Shown here piece after piece: positions 8,701-16,861 of a stretch of DNA of 43,178 nucleotides. Every line of letters starts with the position of its first letter. The first letter of the stretch is position 1. Source of the DNA: Verrucomicrobiaceae bacterium (GTDB taxonomy: Bacteria > Verrucomicrobiota > Verrucomicrobiia > Verrucomicrobiales > Verrucomicrobiaceae). A program made the translations under genes and the position numbers. The stretch is taken from NCBI GenBank assembly GCA_016795465.1, contig JAEUHK010000009.1, positions 1-43,178 of the forward strand. Reading direction: 5' to 3'. Under the pieces are notes generated by a model. It did not search any database and was not told the origin of the DNA. It saw only the letters and a list, made by a program, of their open reading frames with translations.

Positions 8701-9609
8701 TTATCTCCGCCATTCATCACGCAGCCACAGAGCGATGCCTGGAAGCAGACCTGCGAGCCACAGGCAGCGACCGCCCGTGGTCTGGAGGTCGCGAAACTGC
8801 TGCCAGACATCCGTTCCGGCATGAAAGCTGAAGCGTGTGTAGTTTACCGCGGCACGCAGCAGCCGCAGCGGCGCGGTGAAGAACCACGCGTGCTCCAGAT
8901 CGAGCACCACGCGGCACCACAGGCGATGGCCTTGCGCATTCACCTTCGGATTCGGCTTGCCGCGCATGAGCGAGGGCGTGTCCGTCCAATAAATGCGCAG
9001 CACCTCGTTCACATGACGGGTGATGTGCTCCTGCGAAATCTGGCACCAGACATACGATTCCGGGATGTGATGCCCGCTGAGGTCCTCCGGGTAGGGAAAG
9101 CGGCGCACGACATCGAGACGCAGACAGCCCCATTTTTCACCGCGGACCTTGTGGAGGTATTCGAGCTCGGCGGCTGAGCAATCGAGCGGATCAATTGGGA
9201 AGCGGCTGCCTACCAGCGCACCATCTTGATCCTCGCAAAGCCCCGTCACGCCCGAGTAGCGATCGCGCTGCTCGGCCGGTATGGCGAGCCAGTGATGCTT
9301 CATCCGTTCGAGCGCGGTGGGCACGCAGCCGTCGTCGGAGTCCAGCTTGGTCCACAGTTCGCCTTTCGACTCTCGCAGCGAGACATTGTGCACGGCCCAG
9401 GCGCCGCGATGAGGCTCCTGAAGGTAGCGCACGGGGAAATCAGCCTCGCGTTGATACTGCGCCACGAGCTCTGCGGTGTTGTCGGTGGAGCCGTCATCGA
9501 CGACCAGCCATTCAAAGTCCCGCTCGGTCTGCGCTTTCAGGCTTTCCCAGACGCGATGCAGCGTGTGAGCTCGGTTGTAGGCGGGGGTGAAAACGGTGAA
9601 AAGCGGCAT
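8701..9609 (-). CDS. Family 2 glycosyltransferase
   Basis: This 302-residue protein has a GT-A fold: the N-terminus MPLFTVFTPAYNRA, the nucleotide-sugar motif VVDDGS (36-41) and the metal-binding LDSDDG (89-94). It transfers an activated sugar to an unknown acceptor, probably at the inner membrane face. The C-terminal 30 residues contain a hydrophobic stretch (CLWLAGLLPGIALWL) that could anchor it. I placed the start at ATG 9609, directly before the conserved strand; ATG 9639 would add ten residues without family character. It ends 6 bases upstream of the start chosen for the vWA protein. Confidence 0.9.
   Translation of the reverse strand: MPLFTVFTPAYNRAHTLHRVWESLKAQTERDFEWLVVDDGSTDNTAELVAQYQREADFPVRYLQEPHRGAWAVHNVSLRESKGELWTKLDSDDGCVPTALERMKHHWLAIPAEQRDRYSGVTGLCEDQDGALVGSRFPIDPLDCSAAELEYLHKVRGEKWGCLRLDVVRRFPYPEDLSGHHIPESYVWCQISQEHITRHVNEVLRIYWTDTPSLMRGKPNPKVNAQGHRLWCRVVLDLEHAWFFTAPLRLLRAAVNYTRFSFHAGTDVWQQFRDLQTTGGRCLWLAGLLPGIALWLRDEWRR
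8705..8708 (-). promoter_or_regulatory. Ribosome binding site GGAG for the vWA gene
   Basis: GGAG on the minus strand with a 9-base spacer to ATG 8695. It lies inside the last codons of the upstream glycosyltransferase and decides between two in-frame ATG codons. Confidence 0.55.
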
Positions 9610-9653
9610 TGCAGGCCGCGAAGCTACCCGGCAGGCCATTTTGCCGCAACAAG

Positions 9654-10841
9654 CTACTTCACATCCTTCATTTCGAGCAGGAGCGTCATCATCTCGTCCG
9701 CGGCGGCGGCGGCCACGCGTTTCAGCAGGGCGCGGTCGGTGTTGTCGCCGATTTCATAGGTGACGGCCGGGATGCCAAAGGTGTGGTGCGCCCAGTAAAT
9801 GGAGGTGGTGGGCGTCGGCGTGGGGCTGGCGCTGCGCTCGGCGGTGTAGTCCGGCACGCGTTTGCCGATGCCGGCCAGCCAGCGGGCGGTGAAATTCGGC
9901 GGCGACGAGGCGGCCTCGTCCGGCTGGGTGTAAAACACATCGCGGAAGGTGGAATGGAAATCGAGCATCAGGAAGAGCTGCCCCTGCTCCTTCAGCGCGA
10001 GGATTTGATCACGGGCGGAGCGTGTCTCCGGCTGCGCAAAGGCATTCCAGTCTCGATTCAGGTCCACATGGCCCATGTTGTGCCGCCAATGGCCGGCATC
10101 GACGCCATCGGGATTGATCAGCGGTATCACGACGAGGTGGAATTCCTCGCGAAACTGCCGCGCCAGCTCCGAATCGCCCACGATGGTCTCGATGAAGCGC
10201 ATCAGCGCCATGCTGTCCGTCGTCTCCGGCGGATGCTGGCGGCCGATGACCACCAATTTGCGCTTCGCGGAAGTTTTGCCGATGTCGAGACGCATGAGCG
10301 GCGTGCCTTTGACCGACCCACCAAAGGTCGAGCGAGTCACAAATGGCAGCCTCTCCAGCGTGGCGGCCCAGTCTTCCATCTCCGCCCGCGACACCGGCTC
10401 CTGCGCCGCGACATGCAAGACACGCGGGCCGATCTCCAGCTTCAGCACGGCTTCCTTCCGATCCTCGCTTTGTTGGTAGCACTCCTCCGGCAGCAGCACC
10501 CACTGCGAGCCATCGAGGCTGATCTTCGGCCGGTAACGCAGCGAGCCACCCTGGCAGCGGAGACGCAGCGTGATGGTCTTTTCCGTTTCAGATCGCACGC
10601 GAAAGGCAAACCACGGGCTGTCATTGACCGGCAGGTTCTCCGGGCGCACCACAGCACCGAATTCATCCGGCCCGAGCGGCTCGCATGCAGTCATCCGTGC
10701 CCTAGGAAAATTGGCCTCAAAGGTCACTCCTTGCTCCGGGAAGCTCCAAACGGCCTCACGGGGCTTTTTTTCCTCGGGGGTGCAGGAGGCCAGGATGCCT
10801 GCCAGCATGATGATAAAGGTCAGGCGCATCACGGCAGGCAT
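9654..10841 (-). CDS. M14-family zinc carboxypeptidase lipoprotein
   Basis: A 395-residue protein with a lipobox (LAGILASC, Cys20), so it is predicted to be lipid-anchored. After a beta-rich N-terminal domain (about 30-150) the M14 catalytic domain shows the zinc ligands H203-x-x-E206 (GRQHPPE) and H296 (DFHST). It also has the substrate-binding NPDG (243-246) and NRDW (262-265), and a late YEIGD that probably carries the catalytic Glu. The order is typical of the M14 family with an N-terminal jelly-roll (AGBL-like cytosolic carboxypeptidase relatives). It removes C-terminal residues from peptides, perhaps from cell-wall or dietary peptides. ATG 10829 is an alternative start. A 15-base gap separates it from the upstream DUF1080 gene, suggesting one transcript. 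Confidence 0.9.
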   Translation of the reverse strand: MPAVMRLTFIIMLAGILASCTPEEKKPREAVWSFPEQGVTFEANFPRARMTACEPLGPDEFGAVVRPENLPVNDSPWFAFRVRSETEKTITLRLRCQGGSLRYRPKISLDGSQWVLLPEECYQQSEDRKEAVLKLEIGPRVLHVAAQEPVSRAEMEDWAATLERLPFVTRSTFGGSVKGTPLMRLDIGKTSAKRKLVVIGRQHPPETTDSMALMRFIETIVGDSELARQFREEFHLVVIPLINPDGVDAGHWRHNMGHVDLNRDWNAFAQPETRSARDQILALKEQGQLFLMLDFHSTFRDVFYTQPDEAASSPPNFTARWLAGIGKRVPDYTAERSASPTPTPTTSIYWAHHTFGIPAVTYEIGDNTDRALLKRVAAAAADEMMTLLLEMKDVK

Positions 10842-10856
10842 TGAGGATGGTGGCTG

Positions 10857-11480
10857 CTACTTCAGTTCCTGGATGCGAAGATTGCGGAACTTGTAGGTGG
10901 CACCCTTTTCGCCGTGATGCTGGATGGCGATGACGCCACTGGCGTCCTTGTCGTCCTCCACATCCGTGGTCAGCACGCCATTGACGAAGATTTTGAGGCT
11001 CTTGCCGCGGCATTCGATGCGGTAGGTGTTCCAGTCGTTGCGCTTGAAGGCATCGCCAGCACGGGCGCGGAAGGCTGCCTCGCTCTCCTTGTTCCCTTTG
11101 ATCGGGCTGATGAACCACATGCGGCGGCCCTCATCGTAGAGTCCACCGGACCATTTGCGGTTCGCATCGCCATCGACCTCGGCCTGATAGCCAAAGACCT
11201 TGTTTTTCTCCACATGGGCGCGGAACATGAAACCGCTGTTTGCCTGGCCTTCGGGCAGCTTGACCTCACCTTCGAAGATGAAGTCCCCGTAGGTCTTTTC
11301 GGTGACGACAAAGAACTTCTTTTCGCCAGTGAGATGGATCTCACCATCCACAATGTCGATCTTTCCCCACTCGTAGGGGTTCTTCCATCCGGTGAGGGTT
11401 TTGCCGTCAAAGAGCGGCGTGAAGTCCGCTGCGAAAGTGGTCAAGGCGGAGAGGGCGAGGGCAATGAGTGTGCTTTTCAT
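10857..11480 (-). CDS. Secreted 3-keto-disaccharide hydrolase domain (DUF1080) protein
   Basis: This 207-residue protein starts at ATG 11480 with a clear signal peptide (MKSTLIALALSALTTFAA). The mature part is a single concanavalin-like fold with the DUF1080 hallmarks FTPLFDGKTLTGWK at its start, a central ANSGFMFR, and WNTYRIECRG. Members of this family (PF06439) include 3-keto-glycoside hydrolases of periplasmic disaccharide degradation and are greatly expanded in Verrucomicrobiota and Planctomycetota. The protein is full length for a single-domain member. It lies between the hydroxyacid dehydrogenase (28-base gap) and the M14 peptidase (15-base gap), probably in one operon. Confidence 0.9.
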   Translation of the reverse strand: MKSTLIALALSALTTFAADFTPLFDGKTLTGWKNPYEWGKIDIVDGEIHLTGEKKFFVVTEKTYGDFIFEGEVKLPEGQANSGFMFRAHVEKNKVFGYQAEVDGDANRKWSGGLYDEGRRMWFISPIKGNKESEAAFRARAGDAFKRNDWNTYRIECRGKSLKIFVNGVLTTDVEDDKDASGVIAIQHHGEKGATYKFRNLRIQELK

Positions 11481-11508
11481 AGGTTGGAAAATGGGGATGA
11501 GGGATGGA

Positions 11509-12465
11509 TCAAGGATTGACGACATTCACCGGAGAACCGGCGAGGAAGGCTTTCACGTTCGCGGCACAGGCGTCGATCAAGCGCAGACGTGCTTCGCGGC
11601 TCGCCCACGCGACGTGAGGGGTGACGAGGCAGTTCTTCGCGTTGAGAAGCGGATTGCCGTCTTTCGGCGGCTCCATGCTCAAGACATCCACACCGGCTCC
11701 AGCGATCGTTCCGGCCTCGAGGGCCGCCGCGAGGGCTTGATCGTCGATGAGCGGTCCGCGGCCCGTATTGATGAGCAAGGCCGATTTTTTCATGAGACCC
11801 AGCGTGCGCTCATTCACGAGATGCTTGGTGGCATCGGTGAGCGGGCAGTGGAGGGAGATGACATCGGCTTCGCGGAAAATGGTGTCCGTGTCCGCGGCCC
11901 CGATGCCTGCGGGAGGTCCGCCGGACCAGTTCCGCTTCGACGCGAGCACCTTCATGCCGAAGGCCTGGCCGATGCGTGCCACCGCTGCACCGATTTCACC
12001 ATAGCCGATGATGCCGAGCGTGCGGCCGGCGAGCTCGATGATGGGCTTGTCATAATAGCAGAAATCCGGGCAGCGCTGCCAACCGCCTGCGGCGACGCTT
12101 TGCGCCGAGGCTCCGACGTTGTTTGCGAGTTCCAGGATGAGCGCGAAGACATGCTGCGCGACGGCGGGCGTGCCGTAGCCGGGCACGTTGGTCACGATCA
12201 CGCCGCGTTCCTTGGCCGCGACGGTGTCCACGATGTTGAAGCCGGTTGCGATGACGCCGATGTACTTCAGATCGGGCAGCGACTCGATGATCTGCCGTGT
12301 CATCGGTGCCTTGTTCGTGATGACGATGGGCGCACCGGCGCAGCGGGCCACGGTTTCGGCCACGGGCGTGCGCGGATGGAACTCACAAGGGGCGATGGCT
12401 TCAAATGGAGCCCACGAGACGTCGCCAGGGTTGGCGGTGTGGGCATCGAGCATGACGATTTTCAT
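11509..12465 (-). CDS. D-2-hydroxyacid dehydrogenase (glycerate/hydroxypyruvate type)
   Basis: A 318-residue NAD(P)-dependent dehydrogenase. The nucleotide-binding motif GYGEIG is at 154-159 and the catalytic triad residues sit in their usual contexts: R236 (NTGRG), E265 (DVLSMEPP) and H284 (TPHVAW). It reversibly reduces 2-oxoacids such as hydroxypyruvate or glyoxylate. The YGTPAVAQHV region fits the glycerate dehydrogenase (HprA) subgroup best, but the substrate is inferred. ATG 12465 starts exactly at the first beta strand (MKIVMLDAH); the frame extends further upstream only into non-conserved sequence. Confidence 0.92.
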   Translation of the reverse strand: MKIVMLDAHTANPGDVSWAPFEAIAPCEFHPRTPVAETVARCAGAPIVITNKAPMTRQIIESLPDLKYIGVIATGFNIVDTVAAKERGVIVTNVPGYGTPAVAQHVFALILELANNVGASAQSVAAGGWQRCPDFCYYDKPIIELAGRTLGIIGYGEIGAAVARIGQAFGMKVLASKRNWSGGPPAGIGAADTDTIFREADVISLHCPLTDATKHLVNERTLGLMKKSALLINTGRGPLIDDQALAAALEAGTIAGAGVDVLSMEPPKDGNPLLNAKNCLVTPHVAWASREARLRLIDACAANVKAFLAGSPVNVVNP

Positions 12466-12546
12466 CAGGAAAGGGCAGGGAGGTGAATGGGGCGGGCAGA
12501 TTGGCCGCTCACCGCCTGCTGGCAAAGGATTCTTCACCTTCCCGAT

Positions 12547-13149
12547 TCAAAGTGCCGCCTCTTCGCACATCCGGCGCAGCGTCTGCCGCGTGCGATGAGC
12601 CAGCACCCGTGCATGGCAGGCTGTGATGTGATGCCGTCTGGCCACGACGAAGTAGGCTTCCCCCTCCATGCATTGCTCCCAAAACACGCGGCGGGCGAGT
12701 GTCGGCAGCCTGCGCAATTGCCCGAGGCAAAAAACAGCCGCATCACGCCTCTCGGCGAGCCCGGTCGAGTCGCCGTCCACCGGCTCGATGCCTGCCTCGT
12801 GAAGGGTTTCGAGCGAAACGGCCATGTCCACGCGACGCTGGTAGCGACGCTGCGTGCGAATGCGGCGCAGTGTGTTGTTTCGCGTGAGTGTGGTGACCCA
12901 CGCGGCAAAGGCATGCGTCGGGCGGTAGCGGCTGAGTTGGGTGAAAACGTGCGCCATCACGTCGTGCGCGGCTTCCTCGGCCTGAGCGGGATCGGACAGC
13001 ATGCGGCTGATCACGCGAGTGACGACCGGCCGGTAGTGCTCGACGAGCCAGGTGGCGGCTTTTTGATCGGAATACTCGAGCCAGCGGCGAATGGCCACGC
13101 GGGTGGCGTGTTCGTGTTCTTCAGCGGCGTTTTCGAGGGACAGGCACAT
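12547..13149 (-). CDS. RNA polymerase sigma factor, sigma-70/ECF type
   Basis: This 200-residue protein has a recognisable sigma region 2 at about residues 30-105 (WLVEHYRPVVTRVISRML, EEAAHDVMAHVF, FAAWVTTLTRNNTLRRIR), used for core binding and -10 recognition. The C-terminal half (about 135-195) sits where region 4 should be and has a helix-turn-helix-like stretch before RQTLRRMCEE, but the usual region 4 consensus is weak. No anti-sigma factor gene lies next to it. Four 10-bp-phased GTTAA-type repeats lie 149-185 bases upstream of its start and could control it. Confidence 0.8.
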   Translation of the reverse strand: MCLSLENAAEEHEHATRVAIRRWLEYSDQKAATWLVEHYRPVVTRVISRMLSDPAQAEEAAHDVMAHVFTQLSRYRPTHAFAAWVTTLTRNNTLRRIRTQRRYQRRVDMAVSLETLHEAGIEPVDGDSTGLAERRDAAVFCLGQLRRLPTLARRVFWEQCMEGEAYFVVARRHHITACHARVLAHRTRQTLRRMCEEAAL

Positions 13150-13297
13150 GGCGGTCAGGGCGTGGAAAGGAACCGCGCACCGCCGGATCCTCCCAGATTC
13201 CGGCGATGCGCCGCCGTGGGGATTTTTCCAGACCCGAAGGCCACGGAAGCGAAATTCACGGCAGCACCATCCTGCGCTCCTCCGCCCGTTCTGTCGT

Positions 13298-13334
13298 GTT
13301 AAGGCACGTCAAGGCGTGTTAAGGACTGTTAAGA
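13298..13334. promoter_or_regulatory. Four direct repeats GT(T/C)AAG at exact 10-bp spacing
   Basis: GTTAAGG (13298), GTCAAGG (13308), GTTAAGG (13318) and GTTAAGA (13328) repeat once per helical turn. They lie just past the stop of the SUMF1-like gene and upstream of the sigma factor gene. Direct repeats with 10-11 bp phase are the normal target of OmpR/PhoB-type regulators (for example CpxR boxes GTAAA-N5-GTAAA). An OmpR-type regulator is encoded nearby at 16858. The operator role is inferred. Confidence 0.45.
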
Positions 13335-13343
13335 CGTGACGTG

Positions 13344-14381
13344 TCACTTCGCGATCTCCATCGCGATGCGGAATCCCACGCTGTGGTAGCCGCCGCTGCG
13401 TTTGCGGCCTTCGCCGGTGCAGAGGCTTTGGCCGCTGCGGCCGGTGGAATACCAACTGCCGCCGCGCACATCGTTCACTTCCTGGCCTCGCTCGGCGCCG
13501 TTCGTGGCCACAATGATGCTGCTCGTCCATTCGTAGGCATTGCCGGCCATGTCGTGGCAGCCGTAATGGCTCGCGCCGGTGGGGAAACTGCCCACGGGCG
13601 TGGTGAAGCCGCCGTTGTCCACGAGGTCGCGGTAGATCTGCGTGTTCACAAAGCCCGTGTTCGTGTCGTGATCGATCCACGCATCCACACCACCATCGGA
13701 TGTAACGGCGAAGACTTTGCCGTTGCCGGTCATGATGTCCTCGACGCGGCCTTTTTGACCTGCCTGGCTCGATTTGTCGACGTAGCTCGTGATCGTCTTC
13801 GCCTCCTTGTCGAGCATGTAAGCGGCGCAGACGGCATTGTAGTTGAAGTGTGTCTTCAGTTTGCCGTAGCGGTAGCTGCTGTCCTTGTCATTGCCCCAGG
13901 GGTAAAGGTAGCCTTTCGGGCCTCGCGCAGCCTTTTCCCACTGCTCGGCGCTGGGCACGACGATTTTCCAGCCGGTCTGCTCGCTGATCCAGGCGCAGTA
14001 GGCCTCCGCATCATCGAGTGAAACGAAAAGCACGGGGTGGTTGGCTTTGTCCTTCGGATACTCGCCGTCCTTCCAGTAGCGCGGCCCACCACGATAACGC
14101 GTGGCGTCAATGAAGGCCTTGTATTCGGTGTTCGTTACCTCAAATCGCGCGATGGCAAAGGCAGGCAGTTCCCGCGTCTCGCCTTCGCCAAACGTAAACT
14201 TGCCCGCGGGCACATAAACCATGCCTGCCGGGATTTGGACGGTCTTCGAGCCCTCCCTCACGTCCGATGTGGTATTGTCGATGGGCGAAGGGATGGTGAT
14301 GCCGTTGCCGGACTTGATCGGGAACTTCTCCGCGGCGTGAACGGTGAGCGAAATCAATGCGAGGGTGAGCATGTGTTTCAT
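13344..14381 (-). CDS. Secreted SUMF1/formylglycine-generating-enzyme-like protein
   Basis: This 345-residue protein starts at ATG 14381 with a signal peptide (MKHMLTLALISLTVHAA). The FGE-sulfatase/SUMF1 fold is seen from IPAGMVYVPAGKFTFG through FEVTNTEYKAFI, SAEQWEKAARG, DMAGNAYEWTSS and RGGSW to the final GFRIAM. True formylglycine-generating enzymes have a Cys pair in the segment after RGGS (pattern RGGSFLC-x3-YC); here that segment reads RGGSWYSTGRSGQSLC and lacks the pair. It is therefore probably not an active sulfatase-modifying enzyme but a binding or scaffold version of the fold. It is coupled to the upstream dioxygenase: that gene stops at 14387, leaving only a 5-base gap before this start. 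Confidence 0.85.
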   Translation of the reverse strand: MKHMLTLALISLTVHAAEKFPIKSGNGITIPSPIDNTTSDVREGSKTVQIPAGMVYVPAGKFTFGEGETRELPAFAIARFEVTNTEYKAFIDATRYRGGPRYWKDGEYPKDKANHPVLFVSLDDAEAYCAWISEQTGWKIVVPSAEQWEKAARGPKGYLYPWGNDKDSSYRYGKLKTHFNYNAVCAAYMLDKEAKTITSYVDKSSQAGQKGRVEDIMTGNGKVFAVTSDGGVDAWIDHDTNTGFVNTQIYRDLVDNGGFTTPVGSFPTGASHYGCHDMAGNAYEWTSSIIVATNGAERGQEVNDVRGGSWYSTGRSGQSLCTGEGRKRSGGYHSVGFRIAMEIAK

Positions 14382-14386
14382 GTTCT

Positions 14387-15157
14387 TCAAAAGGGGGAAG
14401 GGCCAAAGAGGGCGTCTTTGATCTCTTGTTCGGTCGGCTCACGGCGATCGCGACTCGTCGGCGGTGGTCCGGGCGGTCGTCCCATGCTGCGTTCGTCGGG
14501 CGTGTTGCCGAGGACGATGTCCCAGGTGCCGAAGAGTTCGTTGCTGCCGCTGGTTTTGGGTTTGAACTCCCGGATGATGCTCAGGCGCTGCGCTTCATCG
14601 CGGATGCCATTCAGCACCATGTCGCGGTCGTTTTGCGGCACGCCGGCGATGCAGAGCTGCGTGGTGAGCATTCGGCGGTCGCCTTTTTTCACGGCGACGT
14701 GCCAATGGATCGTGCGGCCGGTGTAAAGGCCGGGCTTGATGGTGCGGAAGCGATACTCGCCTTTGTCGTTCGTGGTGAAGGTGCCGTAGCCTTGGAACTT
14801 CTCGTCGCGCTTTTTGCCACGCTGCTCGCCGCGGCTGTGGATGTAGCAGCCGTTCACATCGGCCTGCCAGAGCTCAATGACATGCTCCTGCAGCGGCTTG
14901 CCATCCGCGTCGAGCAGTCTCCCTCCGAGTTCGGTGACGATGCCACCAGCGGGCGTGCCGTCAGCGATGCGGAGGAGGTCGTTGTCCTGATCGAGCGGCA
15001 GATGATCGGGGTAATACGGCCCCTCGGTGCAGCGCGGCGTGAGCGTGAGGGCTTCGGCGTAGATATCGGAGGTAATGATTCCGCTGGTGGCGATCAGCAG
15101 GCTTTTCAAAAGACGACGACGGTCGAGGCGGATGTGGAAAGGTGAAGGTGTGCTCAT
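14387..15157 (-). CDS. Intradiol ring-cleavage dioxygenase (protocatechuate 3,4-dioxygenase beta-like), Tat-type signal
   Basis: A 256-residue protein with a twin-arginine-like export signal (DRRRLLKSLLIATSG, residues 12-26). The four iron ligands of intradiol dioxygenases are in place: Tyr105 (NGCYIHS), Tyr145 (PGLYTG), His151 and His153 (HWH). CTEGPYYPD near residue 43 is the conserved substrate-pocket segment. Non-haem Fe(III) enzymes of this family cleave catechols between the two hydroxyls. The exported single-chain form common in Verrucomicrobiota and Planctomycetota has no established substrate. ATG 15157 begins the Tat signal. The promoter region is shared with the divergent histidine kinase gene and contains two GTTAAG boxes. 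Confidence 0.9.
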   Translation of the reverse strand: MSTPSPFHIRLDRRRLLKSLLIATSGIITSDIYAEALTLTPRCTEGPYYPDHLPLDQDNDLLRIADGTPAGGIVTELGGRLLDADGKPLQEHVIELWQADVNGCYIHSRGEQRGKKRDEKFQGYGTFTTNDKGEYRFRTIKPGLYTGRTIHWHVAVKKGDRRMLTTQLCIAGVPQNDRDMVLNGIRDEAQRLSIIREFKPKTSGSNELFGTWDIVLGNTPDERSMGRPPGPPPTSRDRREPTEQEIKDALFGPSPF

Positions 15158-15193
15158 GGCGGGGCTGCAACGCGCGAGAAGCGCGGAGGTTGT

Positions 15194-15209
15194 GTTAAGC
15201 AATGTTAAG
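15194..15209. promoter_or_regulatory. Two GTTAAG direct repeats at 10-bp spacing in a divergent promoter region
   Basis: GTTAAG at 15194-15199 and 15204-15209. They lie 37-52 bases upstream of the dioxygenase ATG and about 50 bases upstream of the histidine kinase GTG. Spacing and sequence match the four boxes at 13298-13334. Autoregulation of the two-component pair by its OmpR-type regulator is a reasonable inference. Confidence 0.45.
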
Positions 15210-15259
15210 ACCGCGCTGCGATTGATTGACCCGCCTCGGCACATCGCGTTTCATGCGAT

Positions 15260-16861
15260 GTGAGCCGTGCCGCTGCCAAAAACGTGTCCGAATGGAGCTT
15301 CATCGCCGTCCTGGCGGTGCTGTGCGGCATTCTCACGGTCATGCAGTATCGCTGGACCGGCGATCTCGCGCGGGCGGAGGGCGAAAGGCTCGGCGCCGAC
15401 TTTGGCGACCGCGTGCAGGCGATCGCCAACGAGTTCGATGCGCAGCTCGACGATGCCTGTGCCACGCTCGTGCCCTCGAGCCGCGATTTGAGCGACCTCG
15501 GTGTCGAGAAGGCTCATCTCGCCTGCTGGAAGCAGTGGAGCGACACCAAGTCGCTGCCGATGTTTACCCGCGTGGCCGTGGTTTTGGTCCAAAAAGGCCG
15601 CCTCGACTACCACGAGCAAAATCTCATCGATGGCTCGCTAAAAGCTGTCGCATGGCCTGCGGACTGGAAGCCACTTCGCACCATTCTAGAAGGCAAGGTC
15701 TTCGGCCCCAACGAGCCTTTCGTGGACCCTTGGGGACTCGTTTTTGAGGTGCCGGTGTTTTCGAAGGGGCGGGAGACCGAGTGGGTGATCTTCGAACTCG
15801 ACGAGAACTACCTGCAAAACTCATTCTGGCCCGCGATGGAGCAAAAACACCTCTCGCTCAAACAGCAGCCGATGGGGGCCATTCGCGTCAAAGCGGCTCG
15901 TGAGCCATCCAAAGTGCTCCACACCTCGCTCGGCGGCTTTCCAGGCGGAAAAAGCATCACGGTCGAGCTCAACTCGCTAGGCCGCTCGGAACGTGGTCAG
16001 GCGAATTTTGGTCCGCGAGTGGCCATGTGGCGTCTCGAGGCCGTGCGCACGCCCGCGATCCTCGAAAACATCGTCAATGCCTCCCGTCAGCGGAACCTCG
16101 GCATCGCCGTGGTGATCAACGTGCTCATTCTCGCCGCCGGTGTGCTGCTCGTGTATCACACGCGGAAGTCGCGCCAGCTCGCGCAGCGGCAGATGCAGTT
16201 CGTGGCGACGGTCTCGCACGAGTTGCGCACGCCTCTGACTGTCATCAAAGGTGCAGCGCATAATCTCCAGCGTGGTGTCGTCAGCGATCCCGAGCGCGTC
16301 AGCCGCTACCTCGGCGTCATCACGCAAAACACCGACCACCTGGCCGACATGGTCGAGCAGGTGCTCGCGCAGGCCGGGGCACATCGCGCCGGAGCCCTCA
16401 AGCAAGCGCCGGTGAACATCGGCGAGGTTTTGCAGGCCGCGCTGCAAGCCTGCGAAGCCGAAACACAGGCCGCAGGCTGCGTCGTCGAATCCCATATCGC
16501 CACCGACCTGCCCACCATCACAGGTGATACCGCCGCGCTGCGTCGCGTCTTCCAAAACCTCATCAGCAACGCCTCCAAGCATGCCGCCGCTGGCCAATGG
16601 ATCGGCATCGAAGCCGAAAAACGCCATGGCTCCATCGAGATCAAGATCCGCGACAAAGGCCCCGGCATCCCCGCCGCCGAGCAGCGTCGCATCTTTGAGC
16701 CCTTCGTGCGTGGCAAGGCCGCCGAAGAAGCCCAGACACGCGGCAGCGGCCTCGGCCTCAGCCTCGTGAAAGACCTCGTCGAGGCCCATGGCGGCAGCGT
16801 CACGCTGCACAGCGAGCCGCCGGACGGCTGCACCTTCACCGTGAATCTTCCCACTGCATGA
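15260..16861 (+). CDS. Membrane sensor histidine kinase
   Basis: This 533-residue protein has TM1 at about 12-28 and TM2 at 280-300, enclosing a roughly 250-residue extracytoplasmic sensor domain of no recognised family. The kinase core follows: H-box VSHELRTP with phosphorylatable His320, N-box NLISNASKHA, and G-boxes DKGPGIP and GSGLGLSLV. It autophosphorylates in response to an unknown envelope signal and passes the phosphate to the regulator encoded directly downstream, with which it overlaps by 4 bases (ATGA). The start is a GTG at 15260; no ATG exists before TM1. Two GTTAAG boxes precede it. Confidence 0.93.
   Translation: MSRAAAKNVSEWSFIAVLAVLCGILTVMQYRWTGDLARAEGERLGADFGDRVQAIANEFDAQLDDACATLVPSSRDLSDLGVEKAHLACWKQWSDTKSLPMFTRVAVVLVQKGRLDYHEQNLIDGSLKAVAWPADWKPLRTILEGKVFGPNEPFVDPWGLVFEVPVFSKGRETEWVIFELDENYLQNSFWPAMEQKHLSLKQQPMGAIRVKAAREPSKVLHTSLGGFPGGKSITVELNSLGRSERGQANFGPRVAMWRLEAVRTPAILENIVNASRQRNLGIAVVINVLILAAGVLLVYHTRKSRQLAQRQMQFVATVSHELRTPLTVIKGAAHNLQRGVVSDPERVSRYLGVITQNTDHLADMVEQVLAQAGAHRAGALKQAPVNIGEVLQAALQACEAETQAAGCVVESHIATDLPTITGDTAALRRVFQNLISNASKHAAAGQWIGIEAEKRHGSIEIKIRDKGPGIPAAEQRRIFEPFVRGKAAEEAQTRGSGLGLSLVKDLVEAHGGSVTLHSEPPDGCTFTVNLPTA

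Noticed and set aside
13344..14381. Active formylglycine-generating enzyme for sulfatases
   Set aside because: The Cys pair expected after RGGS is absent and no sulfatase gene is in the window.
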